Source of the DNA: Ulva prolifera | Lineage: Eukaryota; Chlorophyta; Ulvophyceae; Ulvales; Ulvaceae | Length of the DNA: 64,000 bases | Direction: 5' to 3' | NCBI GenBank assembly: GCA_023078555.1 | Contig: CM041204.1 | Location: forward strand, 1,398,923-1,462,922 | Shown: positions 49,047 to 60,640 of the stretch, in pieces | Numbering within the stretch: position 1 is the first letter of the stretch | How the letters are laid out: each line of letters opens with the position of its first letter | Made by a program: the position numbers and the translations under genes | Notes under the pieces: generated by a model | Databases searched by the model: none | Told to the model about the DNA's origin: nothing | Seen by the model: only the letters and a program-made list of their open reading frames with translations

Positions 49047-50349
49047 CTTTGATGACTCACGGTGGATTCGCTACACAGCCTTCCTCCGCCTCCTGCGTTT
49101 TATCCGCCTGTTCAAACTCTTCAAGCTCTCCAGCATGCTGCGCCTCATCCATGTGACAGTATCAATTGAACACATCAAGCTCTTTTACGAGACGTTCTTG
49201 GCGATGCTTCCAGCTGCAGTCCGAGTGTGCCAGGTTCGATCGCCAACTTAACACAGCTACAGTGCATGAATGACGGAAGAGCGCACAGGCAGGGATTCGT
49301 GCCATGAGCATGCTTGCTGTGCAGCTGATGCTTTATATCAACTACGTATATGCGGCATTGAGAGTGGAATTCCTTGGTGGCACGGTCAGCAAGGACAAGC
49401 AGAACACTTACTTTGCAAAGATGGCATATGGTGCAAACGACTACTGGCTAATCAACTTCAATGACATGCCATCAGGTTTCATTCTCATGGTGCAACTCCT
49501 CGTCTCAACGACTGGATGGTGTTTACAGAGGCTTTTGTGGCTGTGACGACCACAGCAGCTTTCATATTGTTTCTCTCTTTCTACCTCTTGGGGGTGCTTG
49601 CTGGTATGTGTTCCCACCTTGCTCATGCCGTCATGCTGCCCAAGGAGAGCTGCATAATAGCATGGGATTGCATCCATGCATGCTCGGAAGTATATGAGTT
49701 TTACAAAGATGTGTTGAGAACATGCGGGGGATGCTTGCTCTGCAGCCATGAACGCTTTGGTCTCATTGTGTTAAATGCATTCATTAGCGAGATGGAATTT
49801 TCTGATGCAGAAGCAAAAGAGACGGGTGCCACTGCGGGTGACACTGATACTGATGACAACGACATGGTTACGATCCACCTAAATTCCGCCATACATACAG
49901 GTCACGGTCTATGGCTGTTGCAGTGGTGGACGGTTCGATTCTTGCAGACTCTGCTGACATCAGAAGTGTGAGAAATTATCGATGGACATTCCTGCATCAT
50001 TGCACTGTTCTAGTTGTCACTGCCTCGTCTACGTGTGTTCATGCACGAATCTCCGGTTTGACCATACTGTTTGCTGGATGCTACAGTATCTTTTCAGGAA
50101 CCTGGAGAGCACGTATGAAAGGGTACGAAACAGGCTCGAGGAAGGCTGAAAAGCTCCTTGAGCTTACACGAAGGCAAAAACTTGGCCCGGTGAGCTACTT
50201 TCAATGTATAGATCGTGAAAGCGCCGACTCCTTCACATGTACCTCGCCTACTGCACCACAGATGAACTGTCGCTGAATAGATCTAACGGCAATACAACGG
50301 ATGGTTTTGACGAGAACTCGGAGGATTTTGACCTTGATATTTATCCGTA
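49047..50349 (+). CDS. two-pore/voltage-gated cation channel fragment, frame broken
   Basis: Exon 49047-49233 encodes an S4-like sensor (LRLLRFIRLFKLFKLSSMLR). It joins in phase to 49325 onward, which encodes S5 (MLYINYVYAALRVEFLGG) and the pore turn YWLINFNDMPSGFILMVQLL. Next comes NDWMVFTEAFVAV and an S6-like FILFLSFYLLGVLAG, then GLIVLNAFISEMEF near 49758-49799. This fits the second half of a two-pore (TPC) channel, which conducts Na or Ca across vacuolar or lysosomal membranes. The frame slips by one base between LLV and NDWM (49505-49506), and the intron expected at 49604-49745 does not restore phase. A possible acidic C-terminus (DGFDENSEDFDLDIYP) ends at 50349. It is either a decayed gene or a sequence with indel errors. 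No N-terminal half was found upstream, where a 41-base G run intervenes. Confidence 0.6.
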
Positions 50350-50981
50350 GCATACCTCACACGAGATCTTTTGAGGCTTTTGCAAATGAGTGTTCACGCC
50401 CTTGAACAGGAACTGCCTGATCCGGCGGACTCCTCAACGTCCTGGCTGTCAGCTGACCGGCTACTGCATGACGTTCCGAGATTTAGTTTCGTGTGGCATT
50501 AGGTTGAGTGCGTACAAGAAGCAACGATGTACTCTGCGGCTCAGTGCTTCATGTCTTGACAACAACGACTTTAAGCCAACACACGAGATACGACATCATT
50601 GAAGGCTCAAGGTGCAAGCGTCGTACATTGACCTTGATCGGCGGGTGACGTAGCAGCTTGTATCTCAGCGAGAGTGGTGGATTCTCGGGTGTAGAGCTGA
50701 TGTGCACGCGTGTGGCGTGGGGCGCCTCAGGCGCGCCTGGCACGGGCGCGTAGCAACGATCCGGGCATGTTGCAACAATCCAGTGCATTGTTCTGCATCA
50801 ACCGGTGCTCAATCACTGAACTTGTGACGGTGAGGTGGTGCACCTCAATGGCCTGTATAACTGGGCGGTGAACGGCTACTGCGCCCTCCACGAACGAGAC
50901 CGAGCCTTACTCGAGCCGGCCTTAAGTGGCGCCAACGTTTCCTAGAGGTCAGATCTGCAAGCATCAGATTTAAGGAGTATC
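50350..50981. other. intergenic region
   Basis: A 630-bp gap between the channel fragment and the SET gene, both on the plus strand. It probably includes the SET gene promoter. No repeat was recognised. Confidence 0.45.
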
Positions 50982-53900
50982 ATGGGCTCAGAGGGAATGG
51001 AGAAGTGGATGAAGGACGCTGGGATATGGTGGAACACGGACCTGCTGCGCTTCGCGGAAGCCAAGCCGTCAGACGTCGACTCGGCTGGCTTTGGCTTGTG
51101 GGCAGCAAAAGACATTCAAGACAACGATCACCTCTGCACCATTCCCAAGTCATCACTCCTGTCAATCCGCAACACAGCAATCGCTGACTTGCTGGCGGAA
51201 GAGGAGTTGAGTGGCGGGCTTGCCCTCGTGTTCGCCTGCATGTTTGAACGCGCTCGGTCAACAAGCAGCCCCTGGTGCGTCTCCACAAACATACATGCAA
51301 GGATATTTCGAAAAATCTGTTAGTTGCGTTGATCACCTCTCCGCAGCAACGCTCAGGCTGCTGTCAGCTATCTCGCAGCAGTCCATGAGGCCACTTGATG
51401 TGTAAGCACCTTGCCATCCTCCGACAGCCATTCTGATACGCAGGCATGGCTACCTCCAATTTCTGGGCACTCGGGAGTTCTTACCTCTATTCTGGCCCCA
51501 GGACATTCTCCAGATCGCCCAGGGCACTGGCCTTGACCCGCAAGCAGTGAAGAACGATGCAGCAGCAATGCAAGAGGACTTTGCTCAAGTCGAGGAAGTA
51601 ATGAAGAAGCATCCTCACCGATTTGAGGATGTTTCTGGATGTATGGACATTGAGGCGTTCCGTGTGTCAGCCTCGTGGGTGTCTTCCCGCGCCTTCTATG
51701 TAGATGCATTCCATGGTGGGCACCCACCCTCTCAACCCGTTGCCACCCCGCCCTCATCTGACCGCTCAGCATGCCAATGCAGCGATAGCCCCTCCACTGT
51801 GGCTGGCCGTCTTGTTCTGGGGTACCATGATGTAACCGCTGCGGGTGTGTCAAGTCATCGCTGTCAACCAGCCAAGGCTCTTGCCACCACAGCATGATGC
51901 TCTTGCCGAACACAAGATCTGAGCATCACAATCAATCATAAGTAGAGCGGGAGTGATTGCGTTGATGCACGAAAGTAGATGCCCGGCGCTGCAGTCAAGG
52001 TCACCAACGAGCGCCGTTCTAACACCCGCTGCATGCTGCTGTACATCACAGCCGGGCTCACAAGCTAGCCCAAACACCATGCGCCTGAGCACACCGTACA
52101 GTGCCACAGTGAGCCCTATTGGCCACTGTATAGTGTTTGTATGCCCCATTGTTTGAGGGATGTTGTTTCCATCAACCCCAGCTATACACTGGTTTGTAGC
52201 CACTCCAAAGAAACTATTTAAGAGCACTGCCCATGCTGATTCGGCCTCTCTTGTCTGCAGGCCAATGCCTCGTGCCCCTCGCTGACATCTTCAACCACAA
52301 AGCCGCCATCGTCGAAGCAGGCTGCGGCTTTGCGGTCACAGAACTCGACGACGCGAGCGATGACGAGGATGAGGCCAGTGAAGATGAGGAGGAGGCCGGT
52401 GAAGTGGGCGAAGATGCTGATGAGGAGGCCCCACCCGCAGGCGGCGAGGCCCCCGCCGCCGATGACGGGGCCCCCGTCGCCGCCGAGGCGGAAAGGGGCG
52501 CAAAGGCATGCTCGAAGCGGCCGCGAGACGGCCTGCCGCCATGCTGTGTCGCGGCCACGGCCGCCGGGAGCACCTGCGGCGGTAGCGAGCCGGCTGGTGC
52601 GGCCAAGCAGCCCCGGATCGCGTCCAACAACGGCGCCGACGCGCCATGCACAGAGGCGGAAGCCGCTGCGCGGGTTGACAGATGCGGCGCTGGTGCGGCA
52701 GAGGCAAACGATGCAGCGGTGGAGCCAGCGCCGGCTGTGCGGGAAGCTGCGAAGCAGGGAGCAGCGGAGGATGGGGGTTGTCCTCCAGCGTGCCCCGGGG
52801 GGCTGCCGTGCTGCCGGCCTGACGAGAGTGAAGAGGAGGAGGAGGGGCCTGGGCGTGCTGAGCGAGTCAAGCAGCTGCAGGAGCGGCTCGGCATCAACCT
52901 GGGGCTGGAGATAGCAATCATTGACGAGGAGTCTGTCGGTGGGGGTGAAGAAGACGGCGATGACGGCGCAGCAGGTGCGCTCTCGCCATCTAAGCCATGC
53001 ATGCATTGCATGCATGCAGGCGTGCACGGGCGCATGAGCTGAAGTACGCAGTACGCCGTGGCAGTGTGCGGATCAGCCGGCGGTGGGCGTGCAAGGTGAG
53101 TGAGGTGCTGGCGCACCGTTGCGTGCATTTGATTCCCGAGCCAGCGCCAGCAAAAAAAAAGAAGCTGTGCGGCTGGTCTGTGCCACAACGTAGACGTGCT
53201 TATGTGTCGACAGTGGTACCGCAATGCCACCCTCAATGTCAATGTCCAATAGGATACGGCTCAGTAAATTCAGATCTACTTTTACTTTACCCTGAGATCA
53301 TGGGTGTATCACATTCCGTGAACATCAGGTCCTGTGGTGCTGTCACCAAGCGCTGGAGTGCAGTCATTTGTGTTCGACGTTGACGTGGTACGTGTGTGCC
53401 GTGCAGGTGACGACGGGGAGGACGGCGGCCAGCCGGGGGGGCCGCCAGCGGCGGCCTCTTCGGCGCAGCTGCGCATCGTCGCGGCGCAGGCCATTCCCAG
53501 TGGCCAAGAGGTCCACAACACGTACGGCGAGTACGGCAACACGGAGCTCATCTACAAGCACGGCTTCGCGCTGCGAGAGAACCCATTCGACGCAGTCGCG
53601 CTTCCGATGGCCGCGCTGCGCGCCGCTTGCGCCGCGGTGCTCGGAGCCGATGCCGGGGACGCACGCATGTGCGTCGTACGCGCATGCATGCGGGAGGCCG
53701 CTGCGGTCGCGGGACAGGGCGACGGGGGGGCCAGCGGGGACGAGGAGGAGGATGACGACGAGATGGAGAAGCAGCTGGAGGTGTTTGGGCCGGACTGTGC
53801 GGAGGCACACATGGCGGTGCCGCTGGTGGAGCAGTCGGCCGCCAAGGGCTTCATGACCTTTCCGCTCTTTGCGGCGCTGTGGTGCGCTGGGGCAGATGAA

Positions 53901-54734
53901 GGGGCGGCGGAGGCGGCGCAGGCGGGCGAGGGGCTCGTGCCGGCGGCGCTGACCGCGCTGACGGCGGCTGCGAAGGCCGACGGCGCAGGTGTGGCGACTC
54001 ACATTGTTGTCAGACTGATGGCGCCGCGTGCGCCGCATGTGATTCTGCGCCCCGTTTTGTTGAACGCAATTACGGCCCGGTGGAAGCGTGTGATTGGGTC
54101 CGCCTCATTTTGCCGCGACGTGAGCTCTGACATCTACTGACTGCAGAATAGCATCCCTGGAAGCATCAGCATCGCATGCACGTATTATCAGTAGCAATAG
54201 CCCGTGCAGCTCTGCACACTTGAGCCTGGGAGGCACACCGCCATGCCTTCATGCTGGCTGAACAGCTGTCTTGCGTAGTGTCCTGTAGATCTGCCGCAAG
54301 CGCATGCATGTGTTTCAGACGCTCGTGCCTTCTCTCATACGGCACCTCGCAACCACTCACTGCTCTTGGAAGCCCACAGCCACGGCAATATGTGACTCAG
54401 CGCTGGGGGGTGCCTTGCAGAGGTGGACCATGTCGTCCAGGAGCATCTGGATCTGTTCTGGGTGGCCAAGGTGCTCTCACCACGCTCCAAGCAGGTGCTC
54501 GCGGCCGCCCTGGCGCACAAGTGCGAAGCGCTGGCTGCGTCCACGGCCAAGCTGGCACAAGCGCGGTCCGAAGTGAAAGCTCACTTTGGTGGTGTAGGCG
54601 AGGTGGCGGGGGGGGCGCCGCGGGCGTGGCAAGGGTGTTCCGCTGCCGAAGCGAGCCAGAGCCTCGCCGCCCTGGAGCGCCTGATTGCGCGGGAGACATG
54701 CATTGTCCAGGCCGTGCAGCAGGCCATGGTGTGA
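50982..54734 (+). CDS. SET-domain protein lysine methyltransferase, Rubisco-LSMT/SETD6 type
   Basis: Five exons, 50982-51274, 51444-51715, 52261-52974, 53407-53988 and 54421-54734, encode 724 residues with matching phases throughout. The N-terminal SET half has AKPSDVDSAGFGLWAAKDIQ and the iSET segment SPWHGYLQFLGTREFLPLFW. The catalytic SET end is split: VPLADIFNHKAA at about residues 189-205 and GQEVHNTYGEYGNTELIYKH at about 460-480. Between them lies a roughly 215-residue acidic, low-complexity insert (DDEDEASEDEEEAG, later DESEEEEEGPG). The C-terminal part (HVVQEHLDLFWVAKVLSPRS onward) is the helical substrate-binding domain of this family. It should transfer methyl from SAM to Lys of a non-histone protein; plastid Rubisco LSMT and nuclear SETD6 are the closest models. 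No plastid leader is obvious. Intron 3 contains a SINE. A TGTAA follows the stop by about 225 bases. Confidence 0.9.
53215..53290 (+). mobile_element. tRNA-type SINE 3' part in SET gene intron
   Basis: Contains CAATGTCAATGTCC, GGATACGGCTCAGTAAATTC and a (TTTAC)n tail, all matching the SINE at 14537-14820 and 60641-60905. It is in sense orientation within intron 3 (52975-53406). The 5' limit is uncertain. Confidence 0.6.
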
Positions 54735-55590
54735 GAGTGAGAGAGCGCGGCAGCGCCTTAGCAGAGTGAGGGAGAACGGCGCCCTCTGCTGGGGCTGCTT
54801 TGGGAGGTGTCTAGAGGCGCAGCTCGCATCTCAGGTGCGCCCGGAGGGCCCCATGCGTCGGGGACTGCCCATGTGTGCTGATTTCCGAAAGAAGCGTGAT
54901 TGAGCAGTGAGCAGGTGGTGTGAGGACGAGCGGGTGCGGAGGCTGTGAGGCTGTTTCGTCTGTAAAGCCGTGGCGCGCGCTGGTGCTGACCTGCCCTTGT
55001 GGTGACATACGCATGCATGTGGGGTGATGTACCTGTAAGCAGCGTCGCACATGTCTGCGTGTATCCGCCAATGCCGTGGGGCTTTCTTACACTCCGGCCC
55101 GACAGGACCTATTGCCCGCCTTGTGATACGCATACGTTGCCAACCTGCTGTGAATGGCGTGCGTGCTGCCAGGTGCGTGCTGTGGCCCTCCCCAAGAGAT
55201 ATACAGCCTATACATGCATGCCTCTGGTCCCCAACGCCCGCTGACCCCCCACTGCCAAGGTCCAATCGCACTCATTTCTGCCGCAATCATATTCGCTCGC
55301 CTGAGCACCCACACTTGCACTGCCAAGTGCCCGTGAGCATAGGCAGGTTCTGCAGTCACGGCGTGACGAGTGCATAGGCGAGCCGCCCGCTGCGTTCAAT
55401 CTTCAGCACTGGGATGGCCTGGGATTGGTCATGGCTTCTGCTAGCGGCCGCCCCCGCCCGCAGCCAATGAACCCAGCCACGTCCGCTGGTGCTCTGCATC
55501 CCACATCGGGACTCTCAGCCCCCCGTCCGCGTCGATGTCAGCAGCAGCCCAGCCAGCGTGAGCATGCCGCTGGCAATATCGGAGACGTCT
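54735..55590. other. 3' flank of SET gene, no gene recognised
   Basis: Short frames only. It probably contains the SET gene 3' UTR (TGTAA near 54961). From about 55450 the sequence becomes CG-rich and leads into the duplicated block. Confidence 0.45.
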
Positions 55591-55599
55591 CCCGCACCA

Positions 55600-55985
55600 A
55601 CACGGCCGCGGCGATGCTGCGCGGCCCGGTGCCGCATCGGTGGGAGCCAGGGGATGGCCGCGGCAAGTCCAGCCCTGGTGGCCCCTGCAGATCGCTACTG
55701 CAGCGGTCGGTGAGTCCGCCGATCGTGCCGGGGTGGCCACAGCGGCGGCACAGGGGTCCCTATGCGCTGGCCAGGCGCCCTGAACAAGTGCAGTGGTGGG
55801 CGTACTTACCGAGCCGCTCACGCCACACATGGGAGCGGAGGACGAGGGGCTGATGAAGCTCCAAGACGCGATGTCCGAGGTTGACATGGACCCAGAGTCC
55901 GAGGCCGGGTCGTTGTCCGTCACCAGCCGTGCTGAGCGTGCTTTCACGGAGGGCAGGGAGCCATCAGGGTGCGACTGCGGCGGCT
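55600..55985 (+). repeat. duplicated 0.4-kb block, copy A
   Basis: Shares long matches with 57345-57715: CAGATCGCTACTGCAGCGGT versus CGGATCGCTATTGGAGCGGT, and CCCTATGCGCTGGCCAGGC in both. Further shared parts are the GGCGTA..GTACTTACC-type junction, GAGGACGAGG and GCTGACGAAGCTCC-like blocks. A short shared frame (LTEPLTPHMGAEDEGLMKLQ here) suggests an ancestral coding exon, but it is not open through both copies. Confidence 0.7.
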
Positions 55986-56983
55986 GGAGTGGGTGCGATC
56001 AACAGCGGTGGCGATGTGATGTGGACGGCGCGGGCTGCCCCTGCGAGGGATGTGAGCAGCCAGCATGTGCTGGGCCGGTGGCCGAGGCGGTTGAGGAGTG
56101 GGAGGAGGGCGGCGGCAGCGACCACACAGGCGCGTGTCACCAGCCATGCCGGTCATGGTTTTTAACTTGTATGCATTGCCTGCCGCAGTCCATGCACGTG
56201 TCCAGCAGTACATGTCAAGCATTTTCAAAGCTGTTGGACTCTGACACCCCCTGTCAACACTGGTGTACTCTTGTAGTGACAGCGCATCTCCCACTTGCGG
56301 AGCCGAGGGCGTCGCTGAGCATGAAGGCCCCCCACACCCTCGCCCTACATCTTCGCACCCACTCCATGGCCCGCACAACGCCTCTGTATGACCGCTCAGA
56401 CGCTCAGCGATGCTGGCCCAGGAGCGACCGTCGGCGCTCATGCATTGAAGTACCCCCGAATGTTCGGCAATGGACGTGTTGGCACCTCGACCCCGCTCTC
56501 CGCCAGCGAAATTTCGCGCCGTGAGCTTCTGCGCGCACATGCTCCTCCGTGCGGCCGTGTCATGATCTTACAAAGGCCCTGAACCAGGATGGTTCCAAGG
56601 CAGCTAGGCATGTGAGTGGCCTAGACAACAAAAGCTTATGAGTTCAAGTAATAGGGAGTAAGTTGAACTAACTGTCACCATGCGAATTGATGCAGTCTTA
56701 AGTGCTAATACAATGCCCTAAAGTACCTATGAGAACGCCAGTCTTGCTTGATCTTGACTTGGTACTGCTTGACTTGAACTTGAATCTTGTATCTTGATAT
56801 CTTTATTACTTTAAATGCACCATCTTACACTCCCTTTCAACACCGCACCGCACCGACGCCTTTGCTTCTCCTTACATGCTCATAACACAGAGCACTGCCT
56901 ATTCTTCACTGTCAGCTCGGCACGTCACAACATAGAGGCCGTTCATCCCGATGTAATTGATAGTATTTTAATTTCGTTCTCAG

Positions 56984-57132
56984 CCCCAATCGGCCGAGCT
57001 TCCTCAAGGATGAGAAGGCTTATGAGCACTGCAACTACATCAAGCAGAGCAGAGACAAGCGTGCGTCAGAGCTGATGGCACGGCTGAGCGCACAGTCGCG
57101 CATGCATGCATGTGCAGACGGATGCACGCAGC
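56984..57132 (+). CDS. possible isolated exon, unknown protein
   Basis: After an acceptor (GTTCTCAG) the frame encodes PNRPSFLKDEKAYEHCNYIK then QSRDKRASELMARLSAQS, which reads like real protein. It ends at a strong donor GC|GTGAGT. The phase-compatible next acceptor near 57150 would give a short tail ending at a stop. The family is not recognised; the aromatic pattern vaguely resembles RNA-processing proteins, which is only an impression. Confidence 0.3.
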
Positions 57133-57344
57133 GTGAGTGCATTTGCGCGCAGCTGCGCTGGCTCGAGCAATGCTAGCAACGAGCATGGCTCAGTTACATA
57201 GCTAGGCCACGACAGCCGCGCTTGCCGCAGTTTCAATGGATGCGGCGCAGCTCCTCCCCGGCGCGCACACGCCACCACTCTTGGCTCTTCGTGAACCTCT
57301 CACCTGCCCGCGATCCCCGGCACAAATGCGGGCGCCGCGATGCT

Positions 57345-57715
57345 GCATCACACGGTGCAGCTGCCGCATTCGTGGGAGTCAGGGGCTTGGCGGGTCCAGC
57401 CCCGTTGGCGCCTGCGGATCGCTATTGGAGCGGTCGGTGAAACCGCCGATCGCGCCGGGGGCGGCCGCAGCGGCGGCACAGGGATCCCTATGCGCTGGCC
57501 AGGCCTGCTGAACGCTTGGAATGGCGGGCGTAGTGTCCGCGCCCCTCACGTCACACAAGGAAGAGGAGGACGAGGAGCTGACGAAGCTCCGGGACGAGAC
57601 GTCGAGGTCGGCCCGGACTCGGAGGCTGAGGCCAGGTCACTCTCAGACGCCAGCCATGCTGTGCATGCTGTGCCAGAAGGCAGGGAGCCGCCGTGCTGTG
57701 GCTGCAGCGGCCGGG
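57345..57715 (+). repeat. duplicated 0.4-kb block, copy B
   Basis: Counterpart of 55600-55985, direct orientation, about 1.75 kb apart. Small insertions and deletions shift the shared frame. The AT-richer spacer (56550-56980) is not duplicated. Confidence 0.7.
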
Positions 57716-57820
57716 CTGAGGCTCCTCAGCGCGGGCACCATTTACATCGGGCACCATTTACATCGGTGTGCCCATTGTCGCAGATGCCACCACGCCCAAG
57801 CCCGCCCATGAGTGGTCTCG

Positions 57821-57866
<46 letters not shown>
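57821..57866. repeat. poly-C run, 46 bases
   Basis: The longest homopolymer in the window, 100 bp after duplicated block copy B. Its purine strand is the minus strand, opposite to the three G runs. Confidence 0.9.
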
Positions 57867-57867
<1 letters not shown>

Positions 57868-58477
57868 TACGCTACCCCCGTCGACGGGTAAGGCGTCCCA
57901 ATCGCGTCGCGGCCTGAACAGAGGGTGCCATACAGATGACAGCAGTGACGATGCATCGGCACGTGCTGACCTGTCCCCACAAACGCAATCGTTTAGCCAC
58001 CAGTATGGCCATGTGGCCTGCTGCTGTTGCCCAGATTGCAAGGCCTGAGGTGCTTGTTTTGTAGGTGATTGTGATCAGATTTGTAGGCGTGATACATGAA
58101 CTGCAAAACAAAAAACCCCCCGTGTGCAATGGCTGAGTAGCACGATAAGGCACTCGCACGAGTTCACAGTCAATGCTGCTATAGATCTCTGTTCAGCTTA
58201 CACCTGACGCCCGAGGAGAACCATGCTTGTAAAGCAGGCGTAGCATGCCTGGCTTGATGCCTGCATCAGTTCACTGCAGTGAACTGCATGCAGTTGGACT
58301 GAACACGCGCAAAGCAGTATTGGGTCATCGGGCCTAATCACATAAAACAATTCCGAATATCCATATCTGTTTTTGGGTGGCAGCCCTGAAAATGCTGCAA
58401 AGGGACCCAACACTGGTGCAAAGCTGGCACATACATGCTCACACATATGCTGGCACATGCATGCTCACACATACATA

Positions 58478-58593
58478 CGGCCGAGCTGTGGTACGTGCTC
58501 GTGCCCGGCCTAGTGCCATGACTGCGTGAGTGGATTTGCGTGTGTATTCCTGGCAACGGCTCGCTGCCCGGCCTCTGTCCTTTGTAACTACAT
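58478..58593 (+). mobile_element. LINE 3'-end copy (about 115 bp)
   Basis: Begins CGGCCGAGCTGTGGTACGTG and ends CTCTGTCCTTTGTAAC before ACAT. It is nearly identical to the terminal 115 bp of the LINE fragment ending near 60475. It starts at the same internal point as the copy at 59433. Confidence 0.75.
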
Positions 58594-58867
58594 GTACGTA
58601 TATGCTGGCACATGCATGCACTGCGTGTTACCTGCAGTTGTGGCATGCCTGCATGCATGGGCATTATGCTCTCTAGACATTGTGCACGAATATTCCCCTT
58701 GAATATTCCCCTTCTCACGTGCGGGCCAAGGGGTGCCCTTCTTGTGCTGCGTTTTCAAGTGAACGAGCATATCTGCATGCAGTGCAGATGTAGACTGCAT
58801 GCCCAGATGTTGACGAATCAGATATTGTCGAAGGGCCCACAGTTTGAGCCACAGGCAGTAGTCATGT

Positions 58868-58869
<2 letters not shown>

Positions 58870-58898
<29 letters not shown>
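58870..58898. repeat. poly-G run, 29 bases
   Basis: An uninterrupted G tract between two LINE-tail copies. Confidence 0.9.
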
Positions 58899-58903
<5 letters not shown>

Positions 58904-59432
58904 GCAGCGCCCCCTTGCATGCATGTGGCAGTCTGCTGGGATGTCAGTCTGCGGAGCACAGCTCATTTGTTTGTTTCGTTCTATGTACCACCAAGGCACC
59001 CTTTACAATCTTGTTTCACAGTGTGACTATTGGTTTTGATTACAACTTATGCCAGACACCAAAGTACAACACAGAGAATCAAGCACACTCTACAGCCTAA
59101 TGAGGTGGCAGTGGGCATCACCTAGGCCTTCACCGGCGTGGACAGATGGACAGATCGCGGTAAGGGCCTGAGGGAAGCCTTCCTCTTTCTTTCTTTTTTT
59201 CTCGCGCGATGGAAGGCCTAGGTCAGCCTGCCGCACCAGCTGCTGTGATGCACGGACTGCCTCAGAGACAGGCAGGTCTCTCATGTGCGCATGTAGTACC
59301 CCCAGCACTGGGATCACTGGTTTCGGGACGGCTCTGAGCACGTTCATGCCAGCATCGCGTATGCGCACACCGGTACTCTGGACGACACACACAAAACACA
59401 ATACGGCTATGTAATCATGCATACATAGAGGC

Positions 59433-59542
59433 GGCCGAGCTGTGGTACGTGCTCGTGCCCGTCCTAGTGCCATGACTGCGTGAGTGGATTTGCGTGTGTA
59501 TTCCTGGCAACGGCTCGCTGCCCGGCCTCTGTCCTTTGAAAC
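59433..59542 (+). mobile_element. LINE 3'-end copy with clear target-site duplication
   Basis: A 110-bp copy from GGCCGAGCTG to CTTTGAAAC, flanked by the 11-bp duplication TACATAGAGGC (59422-59432 and 59543-59553). It lies immediately upstream of the longer LINE fragment. Confidence 0.8.
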
Positions 59543-59553
59543 TACATAGAGGC

Positions 59554-60475
59554 ATCCACGCGCATCCCGCGCACAGCGCCGTTCGTCCGCACGCGGCTCG
59601 CGGCCGCTCCGAGGCAGCCCCAAGCTGGCCCGCCGTGTCCGCCCCCTGCTCCGCCCCAGCCCGCCTCCCAGATCGCGGGCCCTTCGCGCGGGGCGACCTT
59701 GCCCGCGGAGCCGATGCCTGCAGCCCCCCCGCCGCCGCCGGCCGCGCGCGCGGACGCGGCACCGGCACCTACGCCTGCTCCGACCGCCGACGCCGATGCT
59801 GGACACAGCGCCCAGATGAGGCGCCACGCGCCAGACGCGGCGCAGGCTGCGGCCCTGGCGGCGGCGGCGGCGCCGGGTGGCCAGGATCCGGCGGGGCCTG
59901 AGGAGCAGGCCGCTGCCGCGCAGGCAACGGCGCTGGCGCAGGTGTTCAGGGCAGTGGCCCAGGAGAAACTGGGGGACATCATGTTTATGCCGCCGGGTGA
60001 CCCTTTGTGCATAGGAGATGTGTCGGTTGTGAACCCCTGTGCTGGTTGCTATTGCGGCCGTGCGGCCCGCGAGGACGGGGGTGCTGCGGAGACGCGGGAC
60101 GTGCAGAAACACACTGCTTATCGTTTGTACGACCCTGATGCGTATAGTTTTGTGCCGTTATCGCATGAGACCCATGGTCGCTTGGGACGGCCTGCCATGA
60201 ATCACTTGAATCGGCTGGCGGAGGTTGCGTCTCAGTGTGGTAAGGTGAACCGTGCTTTGTTTGTGACGAATGCTCTGCGCCGGTTGAGTGTGGCGTTGTG
60301 CAAGGGGAATGCTCTTGTGCTCCGTGCGGGGCTTCAATCTTTGGCTGGCATCACCGGCCGAGCTGTGGTACGTGCTCGTACCCGGCCTAGTGCCATGACT
60401 GTGTGAGTGGATTTGCGTGTGTATTCCTGGCAACGGCTCGCTGCCCGGCCTCTGTCCTTTGTAACTACATAGATA
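59554..60475 (+). mobile_element. 5'-truncated LINE: ORF2 C-terminal region and 3' UTR
   Basis: An open frame runs to the stop at 60406. After a Pro/Ala-rich, probably non-domain stretch it encodes TAYRLYDPDAYSFVPLSHET, GRLGRPAMNHLNRLAEVASQ, FVTNALRRLSVALCKGNALV and LRAGLQSLAGITG. This pattern follows the reverse transcriptase in many algal non-LTR elements. The RT itself is missing, so the copy is 5'-truncated and immobile by itself. The coding end runs into the 115-bp segment that is dispersed elsewhere, showing that those copies are LINE tails. The 3' UTR ends CCTTTGTAAC followed by an ACATA-rich tail. The 5' limit is approximate. Confidence 0.75.
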
Positions 60476-60640
60476 CATACACAACGCTGGCGGGCGGGCG
60501 GTGTTGGCATCAGTGCCTTGCGGTGGTGTTTGCATACTATAGTATGTGGGCGGTGTTTGGTGAGTGCCAGGCTCCTGGACCCCGCGGTGCTACGTGCCAC
60601 TTCGGCCTTATGTGTACAACATGTTGTACATACAACTTGC

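Noticed and set aside
52214-53242. 342-codon minus frame, Ser-rich
   Set aside because: Antisense to the acidic exon of the SET gene; no independent evidence.
59090-60112. 340-codon minus frame
   Set aside because: Antisense to the LINE fragment and its tail copies.
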